In this document: positions 55,735 to 63,887 of the stretch, in pieces
How the letters are laid out: each line of letters begins with the position of its first letter
Position numbering within the stretch: the first letter of the stretch is position 1
Assembly (NCBI GenBank): GCA_030388825.1
Contig: CP128835.1
Location: forward strand, 2,722,001 to 2,786,000
DNA: 64,000 nt
Direction of reading: 5' to 3'
Source of the DNA: Rossellomorea sp. AcN35-11
GTDB lineage: Bacteria > Bacillota > Bacilli > Bacillales > Bacillaceae_B
Notes under the pieces: model-generated
The model's database searches: none
The model's input: the letters and a program-made list of their open reading frames with translations, nothing else
What the model was told of the DNA's origin: nothing
Made by a program: the position numbers and the translations under genes

Positions 55735-55851
55735 TATGTAACGCTGAAAATAGATAGGCTTTCGTTCCAATGCGCACCCCAAGGTGAACGCTCGAACTAA
55801 GGTTGCCGGCATTTTCATTCAATAATTGACAACTGAATAGGAGGATGAACC
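55735..55851 (+). ncRNA. Candidate IS110 bridge RNA region
   Basis: Upstream of the transposase, GCGCACCCCAAGGTGAACGC (55772-55791) forms a hairpin with GCG/CGC and CACC/GGTG pairs. AATGC (55769-55773) can pair with GCATT (55809-55813) to enclose it. IS110-group elements are known to express a bridge RNA from the left-end non-coding region that pairs with target and donor. Position and structure fit; the guide loops are not assigned. Confidence 0.5.
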
Positions 55852-57087
55852 ATGCATGAAAAGCAGAAACACATTTATGTGGGTGTAGACTTACATAAAC
55901 AACACCATGTGGCGGTGATCATTAATTGTTGGCAGGAGAAAATAGGTGAAATAAAGGTTGAAAATAAACCGTCCGAATTCCCCACGTTTTTACTGGATGT
56001 TGATAAACTAATGGAAGAAGGGTTGACACCTGTTTTTGGCTTGGAAGATGTTGGAGGCTATGGACGATCGTTAGCAAAGTTTTTAACCGACCATGAACAA
56101 GTGGTCAAAGAAGTCAATCCAGCTTTGTCATTCGCAAAGCGAAAAAGTCACATGACGACACAAAAGAGTGACAGTTGGGACGCAGAATGTGTTGCACGCA
56201 TACTTATATACAAGCTTGACCAATTGCCAGACTCAAAACCACACGATTTATATTGGTCGATACAACAATTAGTCACTAGAAGAAACGCATTAGTTAAGGC
56301 ACAAGGTGCTTTAAAGAACCAGTTGCACATTCAATTAAGCCATCATTACCCGAGCTATAAGAAGTTTTTCTCCGAAGTGGATGGAAAAACAGCATTGGCA
56401 TTTTGGGAACGATACCCGTCACCTTCATGTTTAGACGGTGTTAGTGTAAAACAGTTGACCACTTTTTTATTTGAAGTTAGCAACAATACTTGTTCTGTGA
56501 AAAAGGCGAATGAGATTTTGAAGCTAGTAAAAGAGGATGGGAATACAACAAAAGAACATCAGGAAACACGTGACTTTTTAGTAAGAAGCATCGTCAGAGA
56601 TATTTCCTTTAAAAAGAAGGAAATGAACTATGTGGAAGGCGAATTAAAACAGTTAATGAGCTTACTAGATTTTCGATTGGAGTCCATGCCTGGCATAGAC
56701 CTCGTAACAGCCTCTGCATTAATTGCAGAGATAGGTGATGTACGACGCTTTCCTAATGCCAACAAATTAGCACGATTTGCAGGGATTGCGCCTGTTTACT
56801 TTGGGTCTGGTGGAAAAGGCAAGGAACAAAAAAGCAAACAGGGAAATCGGGCGCTACACGCTTTATTTTACAACCTCGCAGTGCAACAAGTGCAAGTAGC
56901 AAAAGGAAGTAAACTGCCAAGAAACCCAGTGTTCCAAGTATATTGCCAACGAAAGCTTAAAGAAGGTAAAACAAAGGGACAAGCATTGGTTTGTATTATG
57001 AGAAGGCTTGTGAACATTATATATGGCATGATGAAGTACAAAACTACCTACGAATTGCCGATAATGAAAGAGCAGGAAGTAGTTTAA
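55852..57087 (+). CDS. IS110-family transposase (DEDD recombinase)
   Basis: A 411-residue transposase. The N-terminal RuvC-like domain has YVGVDLHKQHHVAVI, GLEDVGGYGRSLAKFL and KSDSWDAECVAR, giving the D-E-D-D residues. The C-terminal Transposase_20 domain has LESMPGIDLVTASALIAEIG and ARFAGIAPVYFGSGGKGKEQ. ATG follows AGGAGGATGAACC. It appears intact and potentially active. Confidence 0.93.
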   Translation: MHEKQKHIYVGVDLHKQHHVAVIINCWQEKIGEIKVENKPSEFPTFLLDVDKLMEEGLTPVFGLEDVGGYGRSLAKFLTDHEQVVKEVNPALSFAKRKSHMTTQKSDSWDAECVARILIYKLDQLPDSKPHDLYWSIQQLVTRRNALVKAQGALKNQLHIQLSHHYPSYKKFFSEVDGKTALAFWERYPSPSCLDGVSVKQLTTFLFEVSNNTCSVKKANEILKLVKEDGNTTKEHQETRDFLVRSIVRDISFKKKEMNYVEGELKQLMSLLDFRLESMPGIDLVTASALIAEIGDVRRFPNANKLARFAGIAPVYFGSGGKGKEQKSKQGNRALHALFYNLAVQQVQVAKGSKLPRNPVFQVYCQRKLKEGKTKGQALVCIMRRLVNIIYGMMKYKTTYELPIMKEQEVV

Positions 57088-57139
57088 TAAGGTATTAAAT
57101 TGGTTGTTTTTTAATTTTTATATTTTAAGATTACAACAT

Positions 57140-57473
57140 AGGGTACGGGTAATTTTGTTAAGAAGAATGGTGGTTCAAATACTAACGACTTTATATCAGG
57201 TCATTCACAATAGCATATGTATAATCCAAATACAATTTCATCTCCAAAGAAAACACAATATGGTAAGGATATAAATGTTTCAGAATTAAGAAGAGATACT
57301 ATGCTTAAACCAGATAGTGTTGATTACGATGATATTAGGAATACAATAGCATACAAAAAAAATATGATTTTAACATCAGTACTCCTGATACTCCAACAGG
57401 ACAACACAGAGTATTTATAAACCTTAATAATCCTAGTAGACACTCGCAATTTCCTTATTTTAGACGAAAATAA
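57140..57473 (+). pseudogene. Orphan Rhs toxin tip, decayed
   Basis: The frame starts with GTGNFVKKNGGSNTNDFISG and has a TAG at 57211. It continues as HMYNPNTISSPKKTQYGKD, INVSELRRDTMLKPDSVDYD, then shifts at a run of eight A (57355-57362). The other frame completes it: KYDFNISTPDTPTGQHRVFI, NLNNPSRHSQFPYFRRK. The first 13 bases, AGGGTACGGGTAA, are identical to 53469-53481 of the giant rhs gene, at its pre-toxin/toxin border. It is therefore a displaced alternative tip. The toxin family is not certain. Confidence 0.65.
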
Positions 57474-57490
57474 ATTGGGGGTCTGAAAGT

Positions 57491-57880
57491 ATGTATGAAA
57501 GAGTTGAAGAGCAATTAAATATAAAGCTTCCAGTTGAATATGTAAATAATTATCACAAGAAGCTGAATAAGTATAACCAGCTGTTTCTACCTGATGATAA
57601 AGAAATCGTGAGAATTAGAGAATATTGTTCTTTAGAAAATGAAGAGGATGAAAATTATTTACTAAATGTATACGGAAGAAATAAGAATATGCTCTTGGAT
57701 GATTTAATCCCTTTCGCTATTACTGAATATGATGATTATATTTGTTTTTATTACAATAAAGGAAGGAATTATGAACCCTCAATTGTATATTTTAGTTATG
57801 ATTTAGCGTATGAAGATAGACATGAAGCTATTTTTTATATTGCGAATAGTTTTCAAGATTTCACTGGTTTGTTGAAGTAA
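57491..57880 (+). CDS. SMI1/KNR4-like immunity protein
   Basis: A 129-residue acidic protein: YERVEEQLNIKLPVEYVNNY at the start (the SMI1/KNR4 EexLxxxLPxxY pattern), a central LDDLIPFAITEYDDYICFYY and a C-terminal SFQDFTGLL. It lies 17 bp after the decayed orphan toxin tip and is intact, with GGGGGTCTGAAAGT before the ATG. Most likely an immunity protein kept after toxin decay. Confidence 0.75.
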   Translation: MYERVEEQLNIKLPVEYVNNYHKKLNKYNQLFLPDDKEIVRIREYCSLENEEDENYLLNVYGRNKNMLLDDLIPFAITEYDDYICFYYNKGRNYEPSIVYFSYDLAYEDRHEAIFYIANSFQDFTGLLK

Positions 57881-57888
57881 GGTATTGA

Positions 57889-58038
57889 GTATTTAGTAAC
57901 TTAAACGAAATCATTGAGTTAACAAAGTTTTCAATTGGATATGGAGATTTTATCCTAGTTGCGGAAAATTTTAATTTTGGTTTGTCTGTTGAACGAACGG
58001 AATATTTTTATGAGTTAAGTGTTTGGGGACTATCATAA
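57889..58038 (+). pseudogene. C-terminal remnant of another immunity-like protein
   Basis: An open frame without start reads SNLNEIIELTKFSIGYGDFI, LVAENFNFGLSVERTEYFYE, LSVWGLS before TAA. It is protein-like and acidic, and directly precedes a terminator. It resembles the end of an immunity gene; family not assigned. Confidence 0.4.
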
Positions 58039-58051
58039 GGAGAAATATGAG

Positions 58052-58087
58052 AACCTTGATTGGCTAAATGTCTTTCAAGGTTTTTTA
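58052..58087 (+). terminator. Terminator in the orphan array, partly shared with 8836-8850
   Basis: AACCTTGA/TCAAGGTT stem with TTTTT. Its first 15 bases, AACCTTGATTGGCTA, recur exactly at 8836-8850 after the other orphan immunity gene. Confidence 0.75.
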
Positions 58088-58101
58088 CTTTAATTTATAT
58101 T

Positions 58102-58350
58102 AATGGAGACGGACAACGTGTTCAGCGGGATACAAATGGGATCATCACGAACTATGTGTATGATGAGGATGCCGTCTTGTATACAACGGATGAGAATCAT
58201 CAGAAAACCACAGAGAACGTATTGAATCCTGCCGTTGATATTGTCGCATCTAAGCGCTTTGATGGAAACTACAAGAATCAATATTTCTTCTATCACTATG
58301 ATCTACGATGAAGCGTGACCAATGTCGTCTATTCTGACGCCAAACGAGTA
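58102..58350 (+). pseudogene. Rhs core fragment
   Basis: The frame GDGQRVQRDTNGIITNYVYD through NYKNQYFFYHYDLR aligns with the giant Rhs protein at 52570-52800. It has a TGA at 58309-58311 (CGA TGA for CGA GGA), continues as SVTNVVYSDAKRV and then breaks off. It has no start and no tip. The last 64 bp match 7980-8043 almost exactly, so it and the stranded tip at 8.0 kb derive from the same cassette type. Confidence 0.8.
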
Positions 58351-58383
58351 ATGACAACTAAAAATAATGGAACAAGTATAAGA

Positions 58384-58962
58384 TTAAGTCAGGTAAAAGA
58401 GGTGGGCATGACCGTCATCTATCCTTACTTGTATAATGGCACTGCCGGTATCACCGATATATGCTTGGAGAATGTCTCCTGAAAAACGGTAAACCTCTGT
58501 CACTGATAAATCATCAGGGTCAAGAGAGAATAACCTGTCGTTATTCCAATAGTAGATAGTATTCTTTGTTGTGCTGATATCAGTTGCTTCCTCTGCTAGT
58601 ACGGTTTCTTCTTTTTTCTGTGTAGAAATGATCTGACCTTCTTTGAAATGAATGACCATATTGCCGTCTGTCCAAAAAGGATACCCTCGCGTTACACTTG
58701 TTTCCAGTGTCGATCCCTTGCTGGAACCCATTGGATCCTCCAAAGAAAATCCGGTAATTTTCCCATTACTTGCTAAGAATAAAGCTTCTTCACCAAGGAA
58801 TGAAACAGGTCGCTCCTCAGAGGTATAATTCAACGGCATGGACCTGCTCCAATCTGGATGGGGCTGTTTTTTGACTTGCAGCAGCTGGTGGAAAAAAAGT
58901 GCCCCGATTAACAGAACGATTAACAGTAATGGAATACCAAATGCCTTCAATTTCGCTCTCAA
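58384..58962 (-). pseudogene. N-terminal half of the split membrane-anchored propeller protein
   Basis: A 192-residue product with an N-terminal membrane anchor (KAFGIPLLLIVLLIGALFF) and beta-propeller-like strands (EALFLASNGKITGFSLED, TIYYWNNDRLFSLDPDD). It ends abruptly at LFYLT followed by TAA. The next codons after the stop are TCT TAT, the same as the first codons of the C-terminal half at 40116. The start follows GGGAGATATTAGTT on the minus strand. Together the two halves make a protein of about 470 residues with five C-terminal helices. Confidence 0.6.
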
Positions 58963-59084
58963 CTAATATCTCCCTCGATTCTTTCTCTATATGGTGTGAA
59001 CATCATTGTGGTTCAATTTAGAATTTTACCATAATTCACATTGGAGAACACCAAATATTTCCTTTCTAAGTGATAAGTTTTTTC

Positions 59085-59133
59085 TTGACTTTTAGCAGCG
59101 GAGAAATTACAATGATATTGAAAATCATTCTCA
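59085..59133 (+). promoter_or_regulatory. Sigma-A promoter overlapped by a Fur box
   Basis: TTGACT (59085-59090), a 17-bp spacer and TACAAT (59108-59113) form a good promoter. TGATATTGAAAATCATTC followed by TCA (59113-59133) matches the Bacillus Fur/PerR/Zur-type 7-1-7 inverted repeat and best fits Fur (TGATAAT-N-ATTATCA). It covers the transcription start, so iron-replete repression is expected. Confidence 0.7.
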
Positions 59134-59247
59134 TTTAAACAAAAGAGTTCCCCCTCTTTCAATAGAGAGAATGGTTTATGAAAAACCCCCTTTAATCATA
59201 TACAAAGGAGAGAAGCCCAAGTCAGTAACTTGGGCTTCTCTCCTTTT
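59119..59247 (+). ncRNA. Candidate Fur-controlled C-rich small RNA (FsrA-like)
   Basis: The transcript from the Fur-box promoter would run only to a strong terminator: AAAGGAGAGAAGCCCAAGT (59204-59222), loop CAGTA, and the complementary arm ending in TTTT at 59247. There is no gene inside. Two single-stranded C-rich stretches, GTTCCCCCTCTTTC and AAACCCCCTTTAATC, are of the kind FsrA of B. subtilis uses to mask ribosome-binding sites of iron-rich proteins under iron limitation. FsrA is about 84 nt; this would be about 129 nt. Confidence 0.6.
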
Positions 59248-59317
59248 ATGATTGCAATTGATTGCCCCTTGTCGTAAATTGTTAAAGAATGTATGTGTAA
59301 AGGAAGGAGCAGAGTAA

Positions 59318-59590
59318 GTGAATCATCAAGAAGATAAACGGTTCAAGGTTGCCCGGTTTGAGGCACTTATTGGGATCGCACTCGTTCTTATAAACTTTTT
59401 ATGGTGGTATGGTTTTGCATTTGGAATGGGGGGGCAGGCGGTTTCAGATTATGAATGGATTCTAGGTATGCCCTCATGGTTTTTTTATAGCTGCATAGTT
59501 GGTTTTATTCTTATGGTCTTTATCGTGATGATTGTCGTAAAGTACCTGCTTACCGATATTCCTTTTGATGAGGAGGAAGATCATGAATAG
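59318..59590 (+). CDS. yhdT: YhdT-like DUF997 membrane protein
   Basis: A 90-residue protein with two membrane helices (about 14-36 and 50-75) and an acidic tail; it matches the DUF997/YhdT family that commonly precedes panF. GTG start after GGAAGGAGCAGAGTAA. Its end overlaps the panF start by 8 bp, so the two are coupled. Confidence 0.8.
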   Translation: MNHQEDKRFKVARFEALIGIALVLINFLWWYGFAFGMGGQAVSDYEWILGMPSWFFYSCIVGFILMVFIVMIVVKYLLTDIPFDEEEDHE

Positions 59591-61025
59591 TATGGCATTG
59601 ATTCCCTTATTTGCTTTTTTAGTCTTGATCTTTCTAGTGGGGATATTTACGGCAAGAAAAGTAAGCAGGGCCGAATCCTTCGTTCAGGAATATTTCTTGG
59701 GAAGCCGCCAGCTTGGTGGATTTATTTTGGCTATGACCATGATTGCCACTTATGGAAGTGCAAGCAGTTTCATCGGAGGTCCGGGAGCAGCATATACATA
59801 TGGTTTATCATGGGTTCTATTAGCCATGTCACAGGTTGTAACGGGTTACTTTGTCCTTCTCATCCTTGGAAAAAAGTTTGCGATAATGACCCGTAAATAC
59901 AAGGCTGTCACCCTTATCGATTACTTGCAGGGCAGGTATGGGAGCGGTAAAATCACGATACTGTCAGCCGTAAGCATTATCCTATTTTTATTCTCAGCTA
60001 TGATAGCTCAATGGGTGGGGGGAGCACGGCTCATTGAATCATTAACAGGTTTATCCTATGAGAGTGCCCTTTTCCTGTTCGCTGTTGCCGTTCTTGTTTA
60101 CGTTATCATCGGGGGCTTTCGGGCTGTAGCGATCACTGATGCCGTCCAAGGGGTGGTCATGCTTGGGGGGACCATCATTTTATTGGTAGCCACCATCATT
60201 GCAGGCGGTGGCATGGAAAAAATCATGTTGGAATTGCAAGCAGAAAATTCTAATCTGTTGACGCCATATGGACCGGATGGAGAATTGAGCGCCAGGTATA
60301 TTTCTTCATTCTGGGTTCTTGTGGGGGTTGGCGTTGTCGGTTTACCTCAAGTGGCAGTAAGGGCCATGAGCTATAAAAGTTCGAAGTCCCTGCACAGGGC
60401 ATTAATAATCGGCACGATTGTAGTCGGTTCAATCATGCTCGGAATGCATTTAATAGGGGTGATGGCAAGAGCGGTGATACCCGGGATCGAAGTGGCTGAT
60501 AAGGTCATGCCCCTTCTTGCATTAGACGTTCTTCCGCCATGGCTTGCCGGAATCGTCCTGGCTGCACCCATGGCCGCCATCATGTCAACTGTCGACTCCT
60601 TATTATTGATCGTATCCTCGGCCATCGTGAAAGATGTGTATATGAATTTCATCAACAAAGAGGCGAAAGAGAAACAGGTCAAAACGATAAGCTTCTGGGT
60701 GACCGGTGTAACGGGGGTGCTTGTTTTCTTAATGGCGTTAAGCCCTCCTGAATTAATTATATGGCTGAATCTGTTTTCATTCGGTGGTCTTGAAGCAGTA
60801 TTCATTTGGCCTATTGTACTTGGTTTATATTGGAGAAAAGGGAACGCACATGGCGCCATGGCTTCAATGATTTCAGGACTTCTATCGTACGTCCTGTTTC
60901 ACAGTTTCGCACCTAATTATCTGGACATGCACACAGTCATATTTCCGGTCATCATTTCCTTTTGCATGTATGTACTGGTTTCATTATCAACTCAACAACA
61001 ATCTCGACAAGATGGATGGGGTTAA
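59583..61025 (+). CDS. panF: Sodium/pantothenate symporter PanF
   Basis: A 480-residue SSS-family transporter with about 13 helices. FLGSRQLGGFILAMTMIATY, GSASSFIGGPGAAYTYGLSW and MSTVDSLLLIVSSAIVKDVY are family blocks. The yhdT-panF arrangement supports pantothenate as substrate. ATG 59583 follows GAGGAGGAAGATC, inside the end of yhdT. It ends in a terminator. Confidence 0.87.
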   Translation: MNSMALIPLFAFLVLIFLVGIFTARKVSRAESFVQEYFLGSRQLGGFILAMTMIATYGSASSFIGGPGAAYTYGLSWVLLAMSQVVTGYFVLLILGKKFAIMTRKYKAVTLIDYLQGRYGSGKITILSAVSIILFLFSAMIAQWVGGARLIESLTGLSYESALFLFAVAVLVYVIIGGFRAVAITDAVQGVVMLGGTIILLVATIIAGGGMEKIMLELQAENSNLLTPYGPDGELSARYISSFWVLVGVGVVGLPQVAVRAMSYKSSKSLHRALIIGTIVVGSIMLGMHLIGVMARAVIPGIEVADKVMPLLALDVLPPWLAGIVLAAPMAAIMSTVDSLLLIVSSAIVKDVYMNFINKEAKEKQVKTISFWVTGVTGVLVFLMALSPPELIIWLNLFSFGGLEAVFIWPIVLGLYWRKGNAHGAMASMISGLLSYVLFHSFAPNYLDMHTVIFPVIISFCMYVLVSLSTQQQSRQDGWG

Positions 61026-61039
61026 CCCATCCATCTTTG
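61010..61039 (+). terminator. Terminator of yhdT-panF
   Basis: AAGATGGATGG/CCATCCATCTT stem overlapping the stop codon, T-rich tail. Confidence 0.75.
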
Positions 61040-61099
61040 TCATTGTGAAGATAATAAAGTACATTGGATGGTAGTATCAAGAAAAGGATGAATGAGACT

Positions 61100-62597
61100 A
61101 TGAAGAAATCAGTTGTCATCATTGGTGGAGGAATTGGCGGACTCACAGCTGCTGCCCTTCTTGGGAAGGCAGATTATGATGTACTGGTGTTAGAAGCTTC
61201 CAGGGAATGGGGAGGATGCGCAGGTAAATTCCAAAGAGGGAAAGCCTTATTTCCTGTAGGGGCGACTCTTGGCATGGGCTTTGAAAATGGGGGGATCCAT
61301 AACCGGATTTTTAACTATTTGGAGGTAGAACCCCCCTCATTCTCAATTGCTTGAAAGGGTCATGGATATTCATCTTCCGGACAAAACCCTGAGCTTTCAC
61401 CGAAATAGGAAAGAACATGTCCATGAATTAATGAAAGCCTTCCCTGAAATCTCAGATAATCTGACGCGATTTTATTCAGAAGTATACAAGGTAGCGAAAG
61501 AAATCAGAAAGCTTATGATTTCCCTTCCGGCCCTTCCGCCTAAAACCATAGGAGAATGGAAGGGGCTCATCCTTAGCTTACGACCTGGATCCATTAGACT
61601 TCTTCCTCGACTTCAACAGACCATGATCGACTTATTGGAGAAATGTAAGCTTCACGACCACCCTTCCTTTAAGCATTTTATTGACGGCCAGCTTATTGAT
61701 AGTATGCAAACAACCAGCGATCAGTGTTCATCAATCCTCGGGTGCCTGGCTCTGGATATTTATCACGAAGGAGCCTATTACCTCGAAGGCGGGCTGTTTC
61801 AAATTGCCCACACTCTTGTTAGGGCCTCAGAAACTTTTGGAGCTAAGCCGATTTTAGGCAGAAAGGTAGTTGGTATTAATTGTGACCCTCAGGATCATAA
61901 GTGGGTAGTCGTTGACCATAGAGGAAGTGAATACCGTGCAGACCATGTTATATGCAATATTCCTGTTCAGTCCTTGAAAGGTCTGTTTCCTTCACACTAT
62001 AGACAAAAACTAGCAGTGTATTTAGAAGGCAAAGAGAATGAAGCATTATGGGGAACCATGTCCCTCTACATGTTACTTAAAGAAGAATCAATACCAGAAC
62101 ATTTTCCATTGTACTCACAAATTTGCACCAGTAAAAATGGAAATATGACAGAGGGGGACCACCTTTTCCTTTCATTATCCCATCAAAATGACAGGAAGCG
62201 TGCTCCTGAAAGGTTTCGTACCCTAACCGTATCAACCCATACAAAATTGGAAAAATGGAGCACCAAAGAAAAATATGACTCTTATAAAGAAAGACTTCAG
62301 GAAATGATGGTTCGTTCCATAGAGACGGTCCTTCCTTCGATTAGGAATGGTATGGTGGAAGTGTATCCCGGGGCACCGAAAGCCTGGGAACGATTTACAG
62401 GCCGGCCTGGAGGCATGGTCGGGGGATTTCCCCAAACCATCGACCATGCCCTATTTAATAGTCTTTCCCATAGGACTTCCTTGAAGAACATCTGGATGTG
62501 CGGCGACTCTGTCTTTCCAGGTGCGGGAACCATAGGCGTATCGGTCAGTGCCTACCATGTATTTCATTCCATTACCGGAAGAACTTTGCCGGCTTAA
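61100..62597 (+). pseudogene. CrtI-family FAD oxidoreductase, interrupted by a homopolymer frameshift
   Basis: A phytoene-desaturase-like enzyme of about 498 residues. VVIIGGGIGGLTAAALLGKA is the FAD-binding start, GGCAGKFQRG follows, and the end is MCGDSVFPGAGTIGVSVSAY. The first frame ends after LEVEPP at a run of six C (61331-61336). With five the protein reads VEPPHSQLLERVMDIHLPDK and continues to the end in one frame, so the single extra base may be a sequencing error. It is remote from the carotenoid operon, so its substrate may differ. ATG 61100 follows AGGATGA. Confidence 0.8.
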
Positions 62598-62644
62598 GCA
62601 GGTTTTTCAGCGGTGCAGGTCGAATGAAGAAATGGGGTGATGAA

Positions 62645-63502
62645 ATGTTTAAACTGACAAAGTATGGGAACGCAGCCACTTTTAAAGAGAGGGTCTATAC
62701 GCTGCTCATGGAAAATGAAGCAGCCAATAACCTGCCACTTGGATTATTGAACAGTATGATATTGAGTGATAACTACAAAGATCCATTGCTTTTGTTAGTG
62801 GAAGATGAGAGTCACTCGGTGGTGGGATCATTTATTATGACGCCTCCTCATTATCTTGTCAGTACACTTAAGGTGGGAAAAGAGGATATTCAGGGAATTG
62901 TCGAACAGCTTCAAGGTTTTTGTGAAGCGAATGGAGTAACGTTTCCCGGTTTTGTTGCAGAAAAAGAAACTGCACTTCATTTAACACATGCATGGTGTCA
63001 TGTTACCGGAGATCGTTTTGAGGTAAAGATGAATCAGCGTGTCTATCAATTAAATGAAGTGAATGATATTCCAATGAGTGAAGGTGAAATGGTGCCGGTA
63101 CAGAAGGGGCATGAACAAATCCTTGCCCGGTGGATCTATGGGTTTGTCAAGGATACCGAAGTTCTTCCCATGAGTTATGATGAGGCCTTGGAGAGGGCGG
63201 GGGATATGATTGAAAATGAATCCTATGTGTATTTTTGGCAAGTGAATGGAGAACCGGTCTCCATGGCAAGGGGAGGAAGAAGAACGGAAAATGGCATAAC
63301 GGTAAACTTTGTATACACCCCCCTAAATCAAAGGAAAAAGGGGTATGCTTCTTCTGTCGTAGCGGAATTGAGCCGGTTATTACTCAAGGATTATTCTTTC
63401 TGCACCCTCTATACGGACCTTGATAATCCTACTTCCAACAAGATCTATAAAGAAATCGGTTACAAGCCGGTTTGTGATTCCTTGATGATATCGATTGCAT
63501 GA
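62645..63502 (+). CDS. GNAT-family N-acetyltransferase
   Basis: A 285-residue protein with an N-terminal divergent domain (LMENEAANNLPLGLLNSM) and a C-terminal GNAT fold: VSMARGGRRTENGITVNFVY, then the acetyl-CoA loop QRKKGYASSVVAELS (RxxGxA) and YTDLDNPTSNKIYKEIGYKP, a typical FR47-like end. ATG 62645 follows GGGGTGATGAA. The long upstream extension is only a shadow of the previous gene. Substrate unknown. Confidence 0.85.
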   Translation: MFKLTKYGNAATFKERVYTLLMENEAANNLPLGLLNSMILSDNYKDPLLLLVEDESHSVVGSFIMTPPHYLVSTLKVGKEDIQGIVEQLQGFCEANGVTFPGFVAEKETALHLTHAWCHVTGDRFEVKMNQRVYQLNEVNDIPMSEGEMVPVQKGHEQILARWIYGFVKDTEVLPMSYDEALERAGDMIENESYVYFWQVNGEPVSMARGGRRTENGITVNFVYTPLNQRKKGYASSVVAELSRLLLKDYSFCTLYTDLDNPTSNKIYKEIGYKPVCDSLMISIA

Positions 63503-63542
63503 ACCGCTTCATGAAACAGTGAATAATATTTTATATAAACAG

Positions 63543-63571
63543 TTGACATTGGAGATGAAAGGGATTAGTAT
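63543..63571 (+). promoter_or_regulatory. Sigma-A promoter of the T-box leader
   Basis: TTGACA, a 17-bp spacer and TAGTAT, just upstream of the tandem T-box region. Confidence 0.65.
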
Positions 63572-63577
63572 AATAGA

Positions 63578-63872
63578 CAATTAATTAAATGAGCGAACGG
63601 CTTTGACGAAGAGGAGTACCTTTGATCGACACTAAAGAGAGCTGGTGGTTGGTGCGAACCAGTGTGAACGATCTTAGGGAATGGACTTCCGAGCTTCCAA
63701 ACCGAAATCATGGAGAGTAGGCTTTGGCGAATGTCTTATCGTTACAAAAGACGCGTATTCAAGCTATAGCTTCGATACGATTGAGTGGACTGTTTAGGCA
63801 GTCAACAAAGGTGGCACCACGGGTATCTCGTCCTTTACATGATGTAAATGGATTTGAGATGCTCTTTTTTTT
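63578..63872 (+). promoter_or_regulatory. T-box riboswitch 1, Trp specifier
   Basis: AGAGGAGTACC and AGAGAGCTGGTGG belong to stem I. GGGAATGGACTTCC presents TGG (63682-63684) as the specifier codon. AAAGGTGGCACCACGG (63807-63822) is the T-box. Its TGGC pairs with NCCA of a tRNA with discriminator G, as in tRNA-Trp. A terminator with an eight-T tail (about 63822-63872) follows. No gene separates it from the second leader. Confidence 0.92.
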
Positions 63873-63887
63873 ATAACTAAATACTGA

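Larger units (their letters stand above)
55695..57139 (+). mobile_element. IS110-family insertion sequence
   Basis: About 1.4 kb between the recombinase pseudogene and a toxin-tip relic, with one intact transposase gene and about 155 bp of structured DNA upstream. IS110 elements lack clear terminal inverted repeats, so the exact ends cannot be fixed here. The right end must lie before 57140, where toxin sequence homologous to the giant Rhs gene begins. Confidence 0.8.
40107..58383. mobile_element. Inferred 18.3-kb accessory island interrupting a propeller-protein gene
   Basis: The limits are set by the 7-bp direct repeat TATAAGA at 40107-40113 and 58377-58383, each at the broken end of one half of the same minus-strand gene. 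Cargo is a TetR/DUF418 pair, small HTH genes, a DUF805 relic, a giant Rhs toxin with immunity gene, a nonsense-mutated serine recombinase, IS110, an orphan toxin tip and Rhs fragments. No integrase lies at either edge and no inverted repeats were found there. The mechanism is therefore unknown, and the region may have formed in several steps. Confidence 0.5.
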
